Shown piece by piece: positions 1 through 7,143 of a DNA stretch of 12,122 nt. Origin of the DNA: an uncultured Alphaproteobacteria bacterium (GTDB taxonomy: Bacteria; Pseudomonadota; Alphaproteobacteria; Rickettsiales; UBA1997); assembly GCA_903849835.1 (NCBI GenBank), contig CAINKA010000064.1, forward strand, positions 1 to 12,122. Reading direction: 5' to 3'. Under the pieces are notes generated by a model that was not told the origin of the DNA, ran no database searches, and was given only the letters and a program-made list of their open reading frames with translations. Position 1 is the stretch's first letter. Each line of letters begins with the position of its first letter. Position numbers and translations under genes: made by a program.

Positions 1-61
1 CCTGTCGAAGCATGATTCAACAGATGGGCATGAATCATGCTTCGACAGGCTCAGCATGACA
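1..61. repeat. Family A palindromic repeat, copy 1 (cut by window edge)
   Basis: The right arm (32-61) reads gaatcatgcttcgacagg and then ctcagcatgaca. Positions 1-18 are its inverted complement, with a 13-nt loop between them. The outer part of the left arm lies beyond the window. The same arms recur at 1068-1148, 2635-2709 and 12091-12122. It lies about 40 bp upstream of the adenosine kinase start. It is most simply a dispersed REP-like palindrome; a role in mRNA stability or termination is possible but not shown. Confidence 0.9.
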
Positions 62-101
62 TTGAATAACTTCTTAAAAAAATTAAACCAAACTCAAAAA
101 A

Positions 102-1052
102 ATGACAAAAAAAATCCTCGGAATTGGCAATGCGATTGTCGATATTTTGTGCAAAGTTGACGATAATTTTTTAAGCGAACACAAGCTCGTAAAAGGCTCA
201 ATGTCACTGATTGACGAAGCCACTGCGGAAAAATTATCTAAATTAAAATCAGAAAAAATTACTTCCGGCGGATCTGCTGGCAATACAATCGCAGCACTGG
301 CCCAGCTTGGATGCACTTCGGGCTTCATCGGCAAAGTTGGTCACGACGATTTTGGATCAAAATTTATCAGCGAAATCGAGAAAACTGGCGCGAAATTTTT
401 TAGTAATTCCAAGCATGAAAAACCTTCGGCAAAATCTTTCATTTTAATCACGCCCGACGCTCAAAGAACGATGTGTACATTCCTTGGATGTGCTTCGGAA
501 GTTGACGAAAATGACATCAGTGAAAAAGCCTTTGAAGACGCATCAATTCTGTATCTAGAAGGATATTTGTGGGACGCACCAAACACAATTTTAGCTCTAA
601 AAAAGGCCATTAATTTAGCGAAAAAAAATGGAACGAAAATTGCATTTTCTTTGTCAGATGCATTCTGCGTTGCTCGTCACAAAACAGATTTTTTGAGCTT
701 AATCGAAAATGATCTCGACATTCTTTTTGCCAATGAACACGAGGCTCGCGAACTTTCTGGAAATGAAAATTTCGCCGAAATCTTTTCCAAAAATAAAAAT
801 TTAATCGCCATCGTAACCAAGAGCGAGAAAGGCTGCAGCGTTTTTGAAAATGGAAATTTCTTCGAACTTCCTGCCGAAAAAATCGAAAAATTAGTCGATA
901 CCACCGGCGCTGGAGATGCCTTCGCAGCCGGCTTTTTACATGGCTTGGTGAACGGTCATGATTTAAAAAAATCCACCCAATCCGGAAATATTCTTGCAGC
1001 AAAAATCATTCAGAAATTTGGTGCAAGATTTGAAGAGAAAGAGCTTTTTTAA
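102..1052 (+). CDS. Adenosine kinase-like PfkB-family sugar/nucleoside kinase
   Basis: A 316-residue ribokinase/PfkB-fold kinase, a usual length for the family. The N-terminal GIGNAIVDIL strand (about residues 7-16), the substrate-side GGSAGNT motif (56-62), PDAQRTMCTFLG in the middle, and the C-terminal PfkB signature DTTGAGDAF (266-274, with D272 as expected catalytic base) are all present. The overall pattern (lid region with LVKGSMSLIDE, then YLEGYLW and DILFANEHEA) matches proteins annotated as adenosine kinase in alphaproteobacteria, which phosphorylate adenosine to AMP with ATP in purine salvage. Specificity among nucleosides and sugars cannot be settled from sequence alone. The ATG at 102 has no Shine-Dalgarno but follows an A-rich leader. 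It is flanked by family A palindromes on both sides, so it is probably transcribed separately from murF. Confidence 0.85.
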   Translation: MTKKILGIGNAIVDILCKVDDNFLSEHKLVKGSMSLIDEATAEKLSKLKSEKITSGGSAGNTIAALAQLGCTSGFIGKVGHDDFGSKFISEIEKTGAKFFSNSKHEKPSAKSFILITPDAQRTMCTFLGCASEVDENDISEKAFEDASILYLEGYLWDAPNTILALKKAINLAKKNGTKIAFSLSDAFCVARHKTDFLSLIENDLDILFANEHEARELSGNENFAEIFSKNKNLIAIVTKSEKGCSVFENGNFFELPAEKIEKLVDTTGAGDAFAAGFLHGLVNGHDLKKSTQSGNILAAKIIQKFGARFEEKELF

Positions 1053-1067
1053 AGCTAAACTCGTTTG

Positions 1068-1148
1068 TGTCATGCTGAGCTTGTCGAAGGCATGATTCAT
1101 GGCACTCATCCGTACCTAGAATCATGCTTCGACAGGCTCAGCATGACA
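1068..1148. repeat. Family A palindromic repeat, copy 2
   Basis: Left arm 1068-1098 and right arm 1119-1148 are near-perfect inverted copies (the left arm has one extra G and one C-to-T change), with a 20-nt loop. It begins 15 bp after the adenosine kinase stop and ends 55 bp before the murF start, so it fills most of the intergenic gap. There is no T-run after the stem, so it is not a textbook intrinsic terminator. Confidence 0.93.
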
Positions 1149-1203
1149 ATGATTGACATCACCAATAACAGAATCCAATTCTAAAAATTAACTTAAACTT
1201 TCC

Positions 1204-2622
1204 ATGCTCTGGACAAAAACCGAACTCCTCGAAGCCTTATCCGGCGAACTTCTACAGCACAACCTTCCCGACGATTTAACCATCGACGAAGTCGTAATTG
1301 ACAGCCGAAAAGCCAAAAAAAATTCCCTCTTCATCGCCATCAAAGGCGAAAAAAATGACGGCCATGATTTCCTCGCAGAGGTTGCCAACAACGGCTGCAA
1401 ACTGGCATTAATTCACGATCCACAATTTTTTAACGACTTACGACTTACAACTTACGACTTACAACTAATCCTCGTAAAAAACACCTTCTCCACCCTCTAC
1501 TCCCTCGCAAAATTTTCTCGAAAAAGAAGCTCCGCAAAAATAATCGCAATCACGGGAAGCGTTGGCAAGACTGGCACGAAGGAGATGTTAAAATTACTTT
1601 TTGACACTCAGGGTAAAACTTTTGCAACGTCAGGAAATCTCAATAATCACTTCGGCGCCCCACTCTCACTTTGCAATTTTTCGCGCGATTGCGCCTTCGG
1701 AATTTTTGAACTTGGAATGAATCATTTGGGCGAGATCGAACCACTGTCAAAGCTGGTAAGTCCTCATTTGGCGCTCATCACCAATGTTGGGCCAGCTCAC
1801 ATCGAATTTTTTAAAAATGAGGAAGAAATTGCGCTGGCAAAATCAGAAATTTTTTCCGGAATTTTTGATGGCGGAACTGCGTTAATTAATCGTGACAACA
1901 AGCATTTTGAGTTTCTAAAAAAACAGGCCCAATCCTACGCAATCAAAGATCAAAACATCATCAGCTTCGGCGAAAAAAATCCGAGCGACTATCAAATTAT
2001 TCGCTTCACAACCAGCAGTCCCAACAATTCAATCGTTGAAGCAAAATTCAAAAATGATTCAAAAATTTATTACGAAATTTCCACTTCTCATCCGGCAACA
2101 ATTTTTAATTCAATCATCGCAATCGCCTGTCTTGACTTGCTCGGCAACGATTTAAACAGCGGATTATCGGCGTTAAAAAATCTCAAAACTTACGATGGCA
2201 GAGGCAATGTGAGGGAGATAAAAATCGACAAAAAAAATATCACGATCATCGATGACAGCTACAATGCCAGCCTGCTATCGATGCGCGCCGGACTTGACCA
2301 TGCGATGAATTTAAAAAATATTCTCGGCAAAAAAAGAGTCGTCGCAGCGCTTGGCGACATGCGCGAGCTCGGGGAAAAATCAGTTGAATTACACGAAGAA
2401 GTGGCGAATTATCTTGCTCAACTCCACGTTGATTTTGCGCTATTGGTTGGCGAAAGCATGACCTTAGCTGCAAAAAAATTACCAAAAAATTCCTACAAAA
2501 CTTTTTCTGATTCATCCGCCGCCGCACTTGAAATTAAAGATTTTTTGAACGATGGCGACATCCTCTACGTCAAGGGTTCTCGCGGGATGAAGATGGAAAA
2601 AATAATCGAAAATCTAATTTAG
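1204..2622 (+). CDS. murF: UDP-N-acetylmuramoyl-tripeptide--D-alanyl-D-alanine ligase
   Basis: MurF adds D-Ala-D-Ala to UDP-MurNAc-tripeptide with ATP, the last cytoplasmic step in making the peptidoglycan precursor pentapeptide. The 472-residue protein has the Mur ligase order: an N-terminal substrate domain with VIDSRKAKKNSLFIAIKGE (about 31-49) and DGHDF, the ATP-binding central domain with P-loop TGSVGKTGTKE (117-127), NHFGAPLSL and FELGMNHLGEI, and the C-terminal domain with IIDDSYNASLLSM and ALGDMRELGE. The P-loop carries Gly124 where many relatives have Thr or Ser, a tolerated position. Residues about 77-88 are encoded by a 14-bp tandem repeat (1436-1463) that looks like an insertion between the N-terminal domain and the linker. 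The next gene is mraY, as in dcw clusters, but a family A palindrome separates them and murE is not upstream. Confidence 0.95.
   Translation: MLWTKTELLEALSGELLQHNLPDDLTIDEVVIDSRKAKKNSLFIAIKGEKNDGHDFLAEVANNGCKLALIHDPQFFNDLRLTTYDLQLILVKNTFSTLYSLAKFSRKRSSAKIIAITGSVGKTGTKEMLKLLFDTQGKTFATSGNLNNHFGAPLSLCNFSRDCAFGIFELGMNHLGEIEPLSKLVSPHLALITNVGPAHIEFFKNEEEIALAKSEIFSGIFDGGTALINRDNKHFEFLKKQAQSYAIKDQNIISFGEKNPSDYQIIRFTTSSPNNSIVEAKFKNDSKIYYEISTSHPATIFNSIIAIACLDLLGNDLNSGLSALKNLKTYDGRGNVREIKIDKKNITIIDDSYNASLLSMRAGLDHAMNLKNILGKKRVVAALGDMRELGEKSVELHEEVANYLAQLHVDFALLVGESMTLAAKKLPKNSYKTFSDSSAAALEIKDFLNDGDILYVKGSRGMKMEKIIENLI
1436..1463 (+). repeat. Two perfect 14-bp tandem copies inside murF
   Basis: The unit acttacgacttaca occurs twice without mismatch, with partial units on both sides (about 1433-1466). 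It encodes residues in the stretch NDLRLTTYDLQL, where the low-complexity DNA does not resemble the surrounding murF sequence. The unit is not a multiple of three, so a one-unit gain or loss would shift the frame. Confidence 0.85.
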
Positions 2623-2634
2623 AAAAACCCTAAA

Positions 2635-2709
2635 TGTCATGCTGAGCCTGTCGGAGCATGATTCAGGGCACCGTGCCATGAATCATGCTTCGACAGACTC
2701 AGCATGACA
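2635..2709. repeat. Family A palindromic repeat, copy 3
   Basis: Arms at 2635-2664 and 2680-2709 are inverted copies with two mismatches. The loop itself can fold through GGCAC/GTGCC. It starts 13 bp after the murF stop and ends about 30 bp before the preferred mraY start. An in-frame ATG at 2704 lies inside its right arm and would give mraY a 12-residue extension; the copy therefore affects start prediction. Confidence 0.93.
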
Positions 2710-2739
2710 TCGATATTCAAAACTCCGACAAATTCAAAA

Positions 2740-3795
2740 ATGCTCACAACCATCTCCCTCCTCCAAAGTCTCTGGCTCAAATCCTTCGCCTGCCTGCTTT
2801 CATCCTACCTAATCGGATTTTTTAGTATCAAAAAATACATCAAATTCGCTCACGCTAATCCGAAATTTTTTCAGCCGATTCGTGACTCTGGACCAGCATC
2901 GCATCTCCTCACCAAACAAAAAACTCCGACGATGGGCGGCATTTTCATCATCCTTGCGACACTAGCTACAACGCTGCTTTTCATCGATTTCAGCAATCGC
3001 TACATCCTCGTTGTTTGCACCGTTTTTCTAACTTTCGCCGCCATCGGACTCACCGACGATTTGATGAAACTCTTCTACAAAAACACCAAAGGTTTCCGTG
3101 GTTCATTCAAAATAATCATCCAATTCACCATCATCGGTGCAGCATTTCTGTGGCTCGGCAGCATTGACGAAATTCATTTCGGCAATCGCGTTTTCCTACC
3201 GTTCGGCCACGGACATTGGATTCATCTCGGCATCGTGCTCTACGTTTTATTCGTCACTTTCGTCATCGTCGGAACTTCCAACTCCGTGAATTTAACCGAC
3301 GGTCTTGATGGCCTCGTCTCAGTGCCCGCGCTCATCAGCCTCGCTTGTTTGATTTTGCTAATTCACGCCTCATCAACGCAAGAATTGGCAAAAAGTTTTT
3401 ACGTCCCTCACGTAAAATTTTCCGGCGAATTAATTTTCTTCTGCATCGCCTTGATCGGCGCGATTCTGGCCTTCTTAACTTTCAATTTAAAACCGGCGAA
3501 AATTTTTATGGGCGATGTTGGAAGTCTGGCGATCGGCTCTGTCCTTGGCCTCATCGCCATCATCGTCAAACAAGAATTTATTTTTTTTGTGATTTCACTT
3601 TTGTTCGTCGCCGAAGCGGTGTCAGTAATTTTGCAAGTCGGCTCCTACAAATTACGCAAAAAAAGAATTTTTTTAATGGCACCTCTGCATCATCATTTTG
3701 AAAAATTAGGCTGGGATGAACAAAAAGTTGTAAGACGCTTCTGGCTAGCGTCAGCGCTGTTCGCGGTGGTTGGAATGGTGATTTTTTTGCTTTAA
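2740..3795 (+). CDS. mraY: Phospho-N-acetylmuramoyl-pentapeptide-transferase
   Basis: MraY moves phospho-MurNAc-pentapeptide from UDP to undecaprenyl phosphate, giving lipid I at the inner membrane. The 351-residue product is highly hydrophobic with about ten membrane segments. Seen motifs: KTPTMGGIF near the N-terminus, the catalytic Asp pair in LTDDLMK (D106-D107), NSVNLTDGLDG (N184, D187), FMGDVGSLAIG (about 256-266, D259) and MAPLHHHFEKLGW with the His triplet 317-319. I chose the ATG at 2740, preceded by an A-rich leader, because the alternative ATG at 2704 lies inside a family A repeat; the longer form would be 363 residues. In dcw clusters murD normally follows; here a hairpin repeat and an IS element come next. 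Confidence 0.95.
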   Translation: MLTTISLLQSLWLKSFACLLSSYLIGFFSIKKYIKFAHANPKFFQPIRDSGPASHLLTKQKTPTMGGIFIILATLATTLLFIDFSNRYILVVCTVFLTFAAIGLTDDLMKLFYKNTKGFRGSFKIIIQFTIIGAAFLWLGSIDEIHFGNRVFLPFGHGHWIHLGIVLYVLFVTFVIVGTSNSVNLTDGLDGLVSVPALISLACLILLIHASSTQELAKSFYVPHVKFSGELIFFCIALIGAILAFLTFNLKPAKIFMGDVGSLAIGSVLGLIAIIVKQEFIFFVISLLFVAEAVSVILQVGSYKLRKKRIFLMAPLHHHFEKLGWDEQKVVRRFWLASALFAVVGMVIFLL

Positions 3796-3841
3796 ATTTG
3801 TGACTATACCCCATCTGATTCAAGATACCGAACTTTTACAA

Positions 3842-3870
3842 CTGGACCCCGCACTTGTTGCGGGGTCCAG
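3842..3870. repeat. GC-rich 11-bp hairpin after mraY
   Basis: CTGGACCCCGC (3842-3852) and its exact complement GCGGGGTCCAG (3860-3870) form an 11-bp stem with a 7-nt loop, 46 bp after the mraY stop. On the plus strand it is followed by A-rich rather than T-rich sequence, so it is not a standard terminator for mraY, although the stem could still stabilise the 3' end. It looks like another dispersed palindrome. Confidence 0.75.
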
Positions 3871-3912
3871 AAAAATGAAAAGGAAATCGGTGCCTTCAAC
3901 TGGAATGAGTAT

Positions 3913-3928
3913 GGGCACGTTGCAAATC
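3913..3928 (+). repeat. IS terminal inverted repeat, left
   Basis: GGGCACGTTGCAAATC, matching the complement of 5232-5247 at 13 of 16 positions and preceded by AGTAT. Confidence 0.82.
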
Positions 3929-4088
3929 TAACTTCCCAAAAATTCCAGAATCAAAAATTTTTTTAGTTCCAGAATTTGAGGAATTTCGTTAGAAATTCGT
4001 CGAGTTTCTGGATTAATTTTAGTCAATTTGTCGTAGGTTTTTGTTGTTTTGTTGTTTTTGGCGCAAAGCTGACACACCACTCCCTTGT

Positions 4089-5096
4089 TCACGTCGTGAG
4101 TGGTGGTGGATTTAAATTCTTAGCAATCAGTTGTGCATTTTTTTCTGTGAGCACAACCAATCTTTTGAGATTAAAAGCGATCGTCTGCATGAAGGCATGG
4201 AACTGGTTTTTGGCTATTCCTTTGTATCTCGTTCTTTTGCTGCAGTTAGAAAAAACTCTTTCGTAAGGTGATCTCAAGGAGCAATACCACTTGTCGAGAT
4301 CAAAGTTTTTGCCCTTCATGTTATTTTTTTTGATGGCACAGAGGTGGAGATTATTTACCTTGGCAACTAGCTGAACATTCTTGTCGCAGTAGCCTTTATC
4401 GGCGTAAACAGCTCCTTGTTTTGGAGTGACGTTTTTGAATCCTTTCGAATCAATCACGTTGGCGTGAGTGATTGCTACCTTGTTGATCAGTCCTGATTGC
4501 ATGTCGACCGAGACATGTTTTTTGTAGCCGAACCAGAATTTGTTTTTGCTCTTGGCGCCGAATCTGGCGTCTTTGTCTGAGGCAAAATTTGTGACGGTTT
4601 GGTTGTTCAACTTTTCAAGTTTTGCTTCGATGGCCTTGTCTCTCTCCTTCCACAGTGTGGCTTTGGAGATGAGATGAGTCGCATCAACGAAGGTAAAAAC
4701 TTCGCTGATGTAACCCTGAGATTTTAGCTGATTACGCAGAGATGTAAAAATCTGAGAAAGTTTTTGAGTTCCAATTTTTTCTCGAGCACGGGTGAAGGCG
4801 GTGTGGTCAGGGGTTTTATCAGTTAAGCTGAAGCGGCAGAATAATTTTGAGGCGGTGTTTTCTCGGAGGAATTTTTCTAATTCACGATCGCTTAAATCTT
4901 CGACGAACTGCAGCAGTAAGCACAGAAACATGCGGAAGTTACCGTAGCCCTTGTGGTCGGAGTCTTGCTCTAACTTTTCTAATTCGAATTCTGTTTTGGA
5001 TAAATCCCAAAGAGTTAAAAACTTTCGGTAAACGTGATTTTGCGGGACTAAGTCGTCCAAGCAAATCATCTCCATTTGTTTTGGCTCAAAAGACAT
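4089..5096 (-). CDS. IS5-family DDE transposase
   Basis: A 335-residue DDE transposase that would cut and join the ends of the surrounding element. The N-terminal half carries the conserved IS5-type region (DLSDRELEKFLREN, then DHTAFTRAREKIG). The catalytic triad is visible as D138 in FVDATHL, D233 in YADKGY and E279 in SPYERVFS, with the YKGIAKNQ block following, as in IS5 relatives. No frameshift or stop is seen. It starts with ATG at 5096 and has no Shine-Dalgarno. It ends in TGA inside a small hairpin near the element's left side. The antisense open frames within it are shadows. Confidence 0.92.
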   Translation of the reverse strand: MSFEPKQMEMICLDDLVPQNHVYRKFLTLWDLSKTEFELEKLEQDSDHKGYGNFRMFLCLLLQFVEDLSDRELEKFLRENTASKLFCRFSLTDKTPDHTAFTRAREKIGTQKLSQIFTSLRNQLKSQGYISEVFTFVDATHLISKATLWKERDKAIEAKLEKLNNQTVTNFASDKDARFGAKSKNKFWFGYKKHVSVDMQSGLINKVAITHANVIDSKGFKNVTPKQGAVYADKGYCDKNVQLVAKVNNLHLCAIKKNNMKGKNFDLDKWYCSLRSPYERVFSNCSKRTRYKGIAKNQFHAFMQTIAFNLKRLVVLTEKNAQLIAKNLNPPPLTT

Positions 5097-5231
5097 TCTG
5101 TTTTGTTATTTTGTTGGTAAGAAAGCATAGTTAAATATGCTGCGAAAGCACGTAAAACGTAGCCTCGCAAGGCTTTATTAGCAAACAAGATAATGGGAAA
5201 TTTAGAGAAAATTAATTGTGGATCTGGTGTT

Positions 5232-5247
5232 GATTTGCAACAGCCCC
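5232..5247 (-). repeat. IS terminal inverted repeat, right
   Basis: Read on the minus strand this is GGGGCTGTTGCAAATC, the partner of 3913-3928. It is followed on the plus strand by AGTAT, the same five bases that precede the left end. Confidence 0.82.
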
Positions 5248-5268
5248 AGTATAGAAACCCCCCTACCA

Positions 5269-5284
5269 CCCCCTTGTCAGGGGG
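5269..5284. repeat. C/G-run hairpin
   Basis: CCCCCT/AGGGGG with a 4-nt loop, lying in the region between the IS and the first family B repeat. It is preceded by further C-rich sequence. It is probably part of the palindromic repeat load of this interval; no gene is seen between 5253 and 5464. Confidence 0.55.
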
Positions 5285-5299
5285 GCTTAACCCCTTGCT

Positions 5300-5385
5300 G
5301 GACGGGGTTTTGTAACCCCGTCCAAATGTTCATGTCAGCTTAAAGTTTGAACTGAACTTGAAGACGGGGTTACAAACCCCGTCTT
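5300..5385. repeat. Family B triple-hairpin repeat, copy 1
   Basis: The left hairpin GGACGGGGTT/AACCCCGTCC (5300-5323) has a 10-bp perfect stem. The middle arms are GTTCA and TGAAC. The right hairpin AAGACGGGGTT/AACCCCGTCTT (5361-5385) has an 11-bp perfect stem with loop ACA. The same order of three stem-loops is found at 7957-8046 and 9162-9249, with the right hairpin best conserved. There is no T-run after the right stem. Confidence 0.85.
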
Positions 5386-5403
5386 GCACTAGTAAAAACC
5401 TCC

Positions 5404-5438
5404 CGAGATCCTCGGCGCTTTGCGCCAAGGATGACGAG
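5404..5438. repeat. Family C palindromic repeat, copy 1
   Basis: CGAGATCCTCGGCGC, loop, then GCGCCAAGGATGACGAG: a short imperfect palindrome centred on GGCGC/GCGCC. Related sequence occurs at 7074-7099 and 9298-9391, with a half copy at 9142-9155. It lies 26 bp upstream of the cimA start. Confidence 0.8.
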
Positions 5439-5464
5439 ACATGGAAAATACTTAAAACAAATTT

Positions 5465-7054
5465 ATGACCAAAAAACCTCGCATCTACCTCTACGATTCA
5501 ACCCTGCGCGACGGCGCACAGACTAGCAGCGTGAACTTTAGCGTGCGCGACAAAGTTGAAATTGCGCGCAGGCTGGACGAGCTAGGAATTGACTACATCG
5601 AAGGTGGCTGGCCGGGCGCGAATCCGACTGACGACGAATTTTTTGCTGATCTGCCGCGTTTAAAAAAATCGCAATTTGTCGCTTTTGGAATGACGCGCCG
5701 CAACAACGCTTCCGCCGCAAATGACGCGGGTTTGAACGCACTAATCAATTCCAACGTCAAGTCAGTTTGCATCGTCGGAAAATGTTGGGATTTTCATCTC
5801 ACTCACGCGTTGCACATTTCCGAAAAAGAAAATTTGGAAATGATTTCCGATTCAATCGCGCAGATCGTGAAGAAGAAAAAGGAAGCGATGTTCGACGCCG
5901 AACATTTTTTCGACGGCTACAAAGCAAATCCGAAATTTGCGCTGCGTGCGATTGAAGCGGCGCACAAAGCTGGCGCGCGCTGGATCGTGCTTTGCGACAC
6001 TAATGGCGGAACTTTGCCCAACGAAATTTCGGCAATCATTTCCGCAGTCACAAAAAAAATTCCCGGAGAAAACCTTGGGATTCACTGCCACAACGACACT
6101 GGCAATGCCGTCGCCAACTCAATCGCGGCGGTGTCTGCAGGCGTTCGACAAATTCAGGGAACGATCAACGGACTTGGCGAGCGCTGCGGAAATGCAAATT
6201 TAATTTCCATCATTCCGACCTTGATGCTCAAGCTTGGATGCGATGTCGGCATCGATGAAAAAAATCTGAAAAATCTCGTAAAAACTTCGAATTTTCTCGA
6301 CGATTTATTGAACAAAGAACGCGACAAATTCGCGCCTTACGTCGGCAAATACGCCTTCGCGCACAAAGGCGGGCTACACGTTTCCGCCGTCGCCCAAAAC
6401 GCCAAATGCTACGAACATATCGAGCCAGAAAAAGTCGGCAATCGCCGCGAGATCATGATTTCAGATCAAGCCGGCCGCAGCAATGTCATCGAGCGCCTGA
6501 AGGAGATCGGGATTGAACTTCGCGACGAAACAAAAGTCAGCCAAGTTGCAGCATTGGTAAATCAGGTGAAAGAGCTTGAAGCCAAAGGCTACGCCTACGA
6601 TGCCGCCGATGCCAGTTTCGAAATCCTCGCCAAAAAATCTCTCAGCACTGTTCCGAATTTTTTCGATCTCGTTTCCTTTCGCGTGCTCGACGAACGCAAG
6701 TTTGACGCCCGCGGACGAGTCATCACCATCGCCGAAGCCACGATCAAAATTAAAATCGGCAATAAAATTACGCTCGCTGTTGCTGAAGGAAACGGCCCTG
6801 TCAACGCCCTCGACAAAGCCCTCCGCAAAGCTCTCTCGCGCAAATATCCAAGTTTAAAAAATGTGAAATTAACCGATTACAAAGTACGAATTTTAACTCC
6901 GTCAGATGGAACAGAAGCCGTGACCCGCGTGCAAATTGAATCGACGGATGAGGTGGGAAATAAATGGACGACGATCGGCGTGTCGCAGAATATCGTCGAT
7001 GCGTCGTTTCGGGCGCTGCATGACAGCATTACTTATCGGTTGATGCGGGGGTAA
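5465..7054 (+). CDS. cimA: (R)-citramalate synthase
   Basis: CimA condenses acetyl-CoA with pyruvate to (R)-citramalate, the first step of the threonine-independent route to isoleucine. The 529-residue protein has the DRE-TIM metallolyase N-terminal barrel with YDSTLRDGAQ (10-19; R15 and D16 catalytic/metal-binding), YIEGGWPGANPTDDEFF, and HCHNDTGNAVANS, where H207 and H209 bind the divalent metal. INGLGERCGNANL and FAHKGGLHVSAV follow. The C-terminal LeuA-type allosteric domain includes YKVRILTPSDGTEAVTRV. The DGAQ motif and GGWPG separate it from 2-isopropylmalate synthase. The C-terminal domain usually senses isoleucine. The ATG at 5465 has no Shine-Dalgarno. The last 32 codons and stop are duplicated at 8054-8152 with only synonymous changes. 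Confidence 0.93.
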   Translation: MTKKPRIYLYDSTLRDGAQTSSVNFSVRDKVEIARRLDELGIDYIEGGWPGANPTDDEFFADLPRLKKSQFVAFGMTRRNNASAANDAGLNALINSNVKSVCIVGKCWDFHLTHALHISEKENLEMISDSIAQIVKKKKEAMFDAEHFFDGYKANPKFALRAIEAAHKAGARWIVLCDTNGGTLPNEISAIISAVTKKIPGENLGIHCHNDTGNAVANSIAAVSAGVRQIQGTINGLGERCGNANLISIIPTLMLKLGCDVGIDEKNLKNLVKTSNFLDDLLNKERDKFAPYVGKYAFAHKGGLHVSAVAQNAKCYEHIEPEKVGNRREIMISDQAGRSNVIERLKEIGIELRDETKVSQVAALVNQVKELEAKGYAYDAADASFEILAKKSLSTVPNFFDLVSFRVLDERKFDARGRVITIAEATIKIKIGNKITLAVAEGNGPVNALDKALRKALSRKYPSLKNVKLTDYKVRILTPSDGTEAVTRVQIESTDEVGNKWTTIGVSQNIVDASFRALHDSITYRLMRG

Positions 7055-7056
7055 AA
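6956..7056 (+). repeat. cimA-tail direct repeat, copy 1 (in the functional gene)
   Basis: This 101-bp segment covers the last 32 cimA codons, the TAA and two more bases. It matches 8054-8154 at 96 of 101 positions with no gaps. All five differences (Ser TCG/TCA, Gln CAG/CAA, Ala GCG/GCT, Arg CGG/CGT, Leu CTG/TTG) are synonymous. The segment between the copies carries the acetyltransferase gene. Confidence 0.97.
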
Positions 7057-7073
7057 AATCGTCCCGCCCTTTT

Positions 7074-7099
7074 CTTGGCGCACAGCGCCGAGGAACTCG
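7074..7099. repeat. Family C palindromic repeat, copy 2 (partial)
   Basis: CTTGGCGCACAGCGCCGAGG followed by aactcg matches the left part of the large palindrome at 9298-9391 almost exactly. It begins 19 bp after the cimA stop, at the left end of the segment bounded by the two cimA tails. A TTG at 7075, open in the acetyltransferase frame, lies in this repeat and is not a credible start. Confidence 0.75.
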
Positions 7100-7143
7100 C
7101 AAAACGCTTTAGGTCAAAATTTTCAACTCAACAAAGTAAAAAA

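Larger units (their letters stand above)
3913..5247 (-). mobile_element. Complete IS5-like insertion sequence, 1335 bp
   Basis: The ends are imperfect inverted repeats: GGGCACGTTGCAAATC at 3913-3928 and the complement of GGGGCTGTTGCAAATC at 5232-5247 (13 of 16 matching). The base quintet AGTAT sits directly outside each end (3908-3912 and 5248-5252), consistent with a target-site duplication. One full-length transposase fills the interior on the minus strand. Between the left end and the transposase stop lie two hairpins: GAATTTC/GAAATTC at 3981-3998, and an 8-bp stem at 4075-4082/4098-4105 that overlaps the transposase stop. Upstream of the transposase, AGCATA/TATGCT at 5124-5141 forms a small stem in the leader. 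The intact gene and clear ends suggest fairly recent insertion. A 5-bp duplication is not typical of every IS5 subgroup, so the subgroup is left open. Confidence 0.88.

Noticed and set aside
1..2709. CRISPR-like array from regularly recurring repeats
   Set aside because: Copies are more than 1 kb apart, separated by whole genes, and are palindromes with variable loops; there is no short-spacer array.
1204..3795. A complete dcw cell-wall cluster
   Set aside because: Only murF and mraY are adjacent; murE is not upstream and murD does not follow.
3976..4266. Plus-strand small open frame in the IS
   Set aside because: It mostly overlaps the transposase C-terminus in antisense and has no recognisable features.
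5361..5385. Intrinsic terminator at the family B right hairpin
   Set aside because: The stem is strong but no T-run follows on either strand, and the same hairpin belongs to a dispersed module.
7075..7143. Upstream TTG start giving the acetyltransferase 23 extra residues
   Set aside because: The TTG lies in a family C repeat, and the ATG at 7144 has the same kind of A-rich leader as the other genes here.
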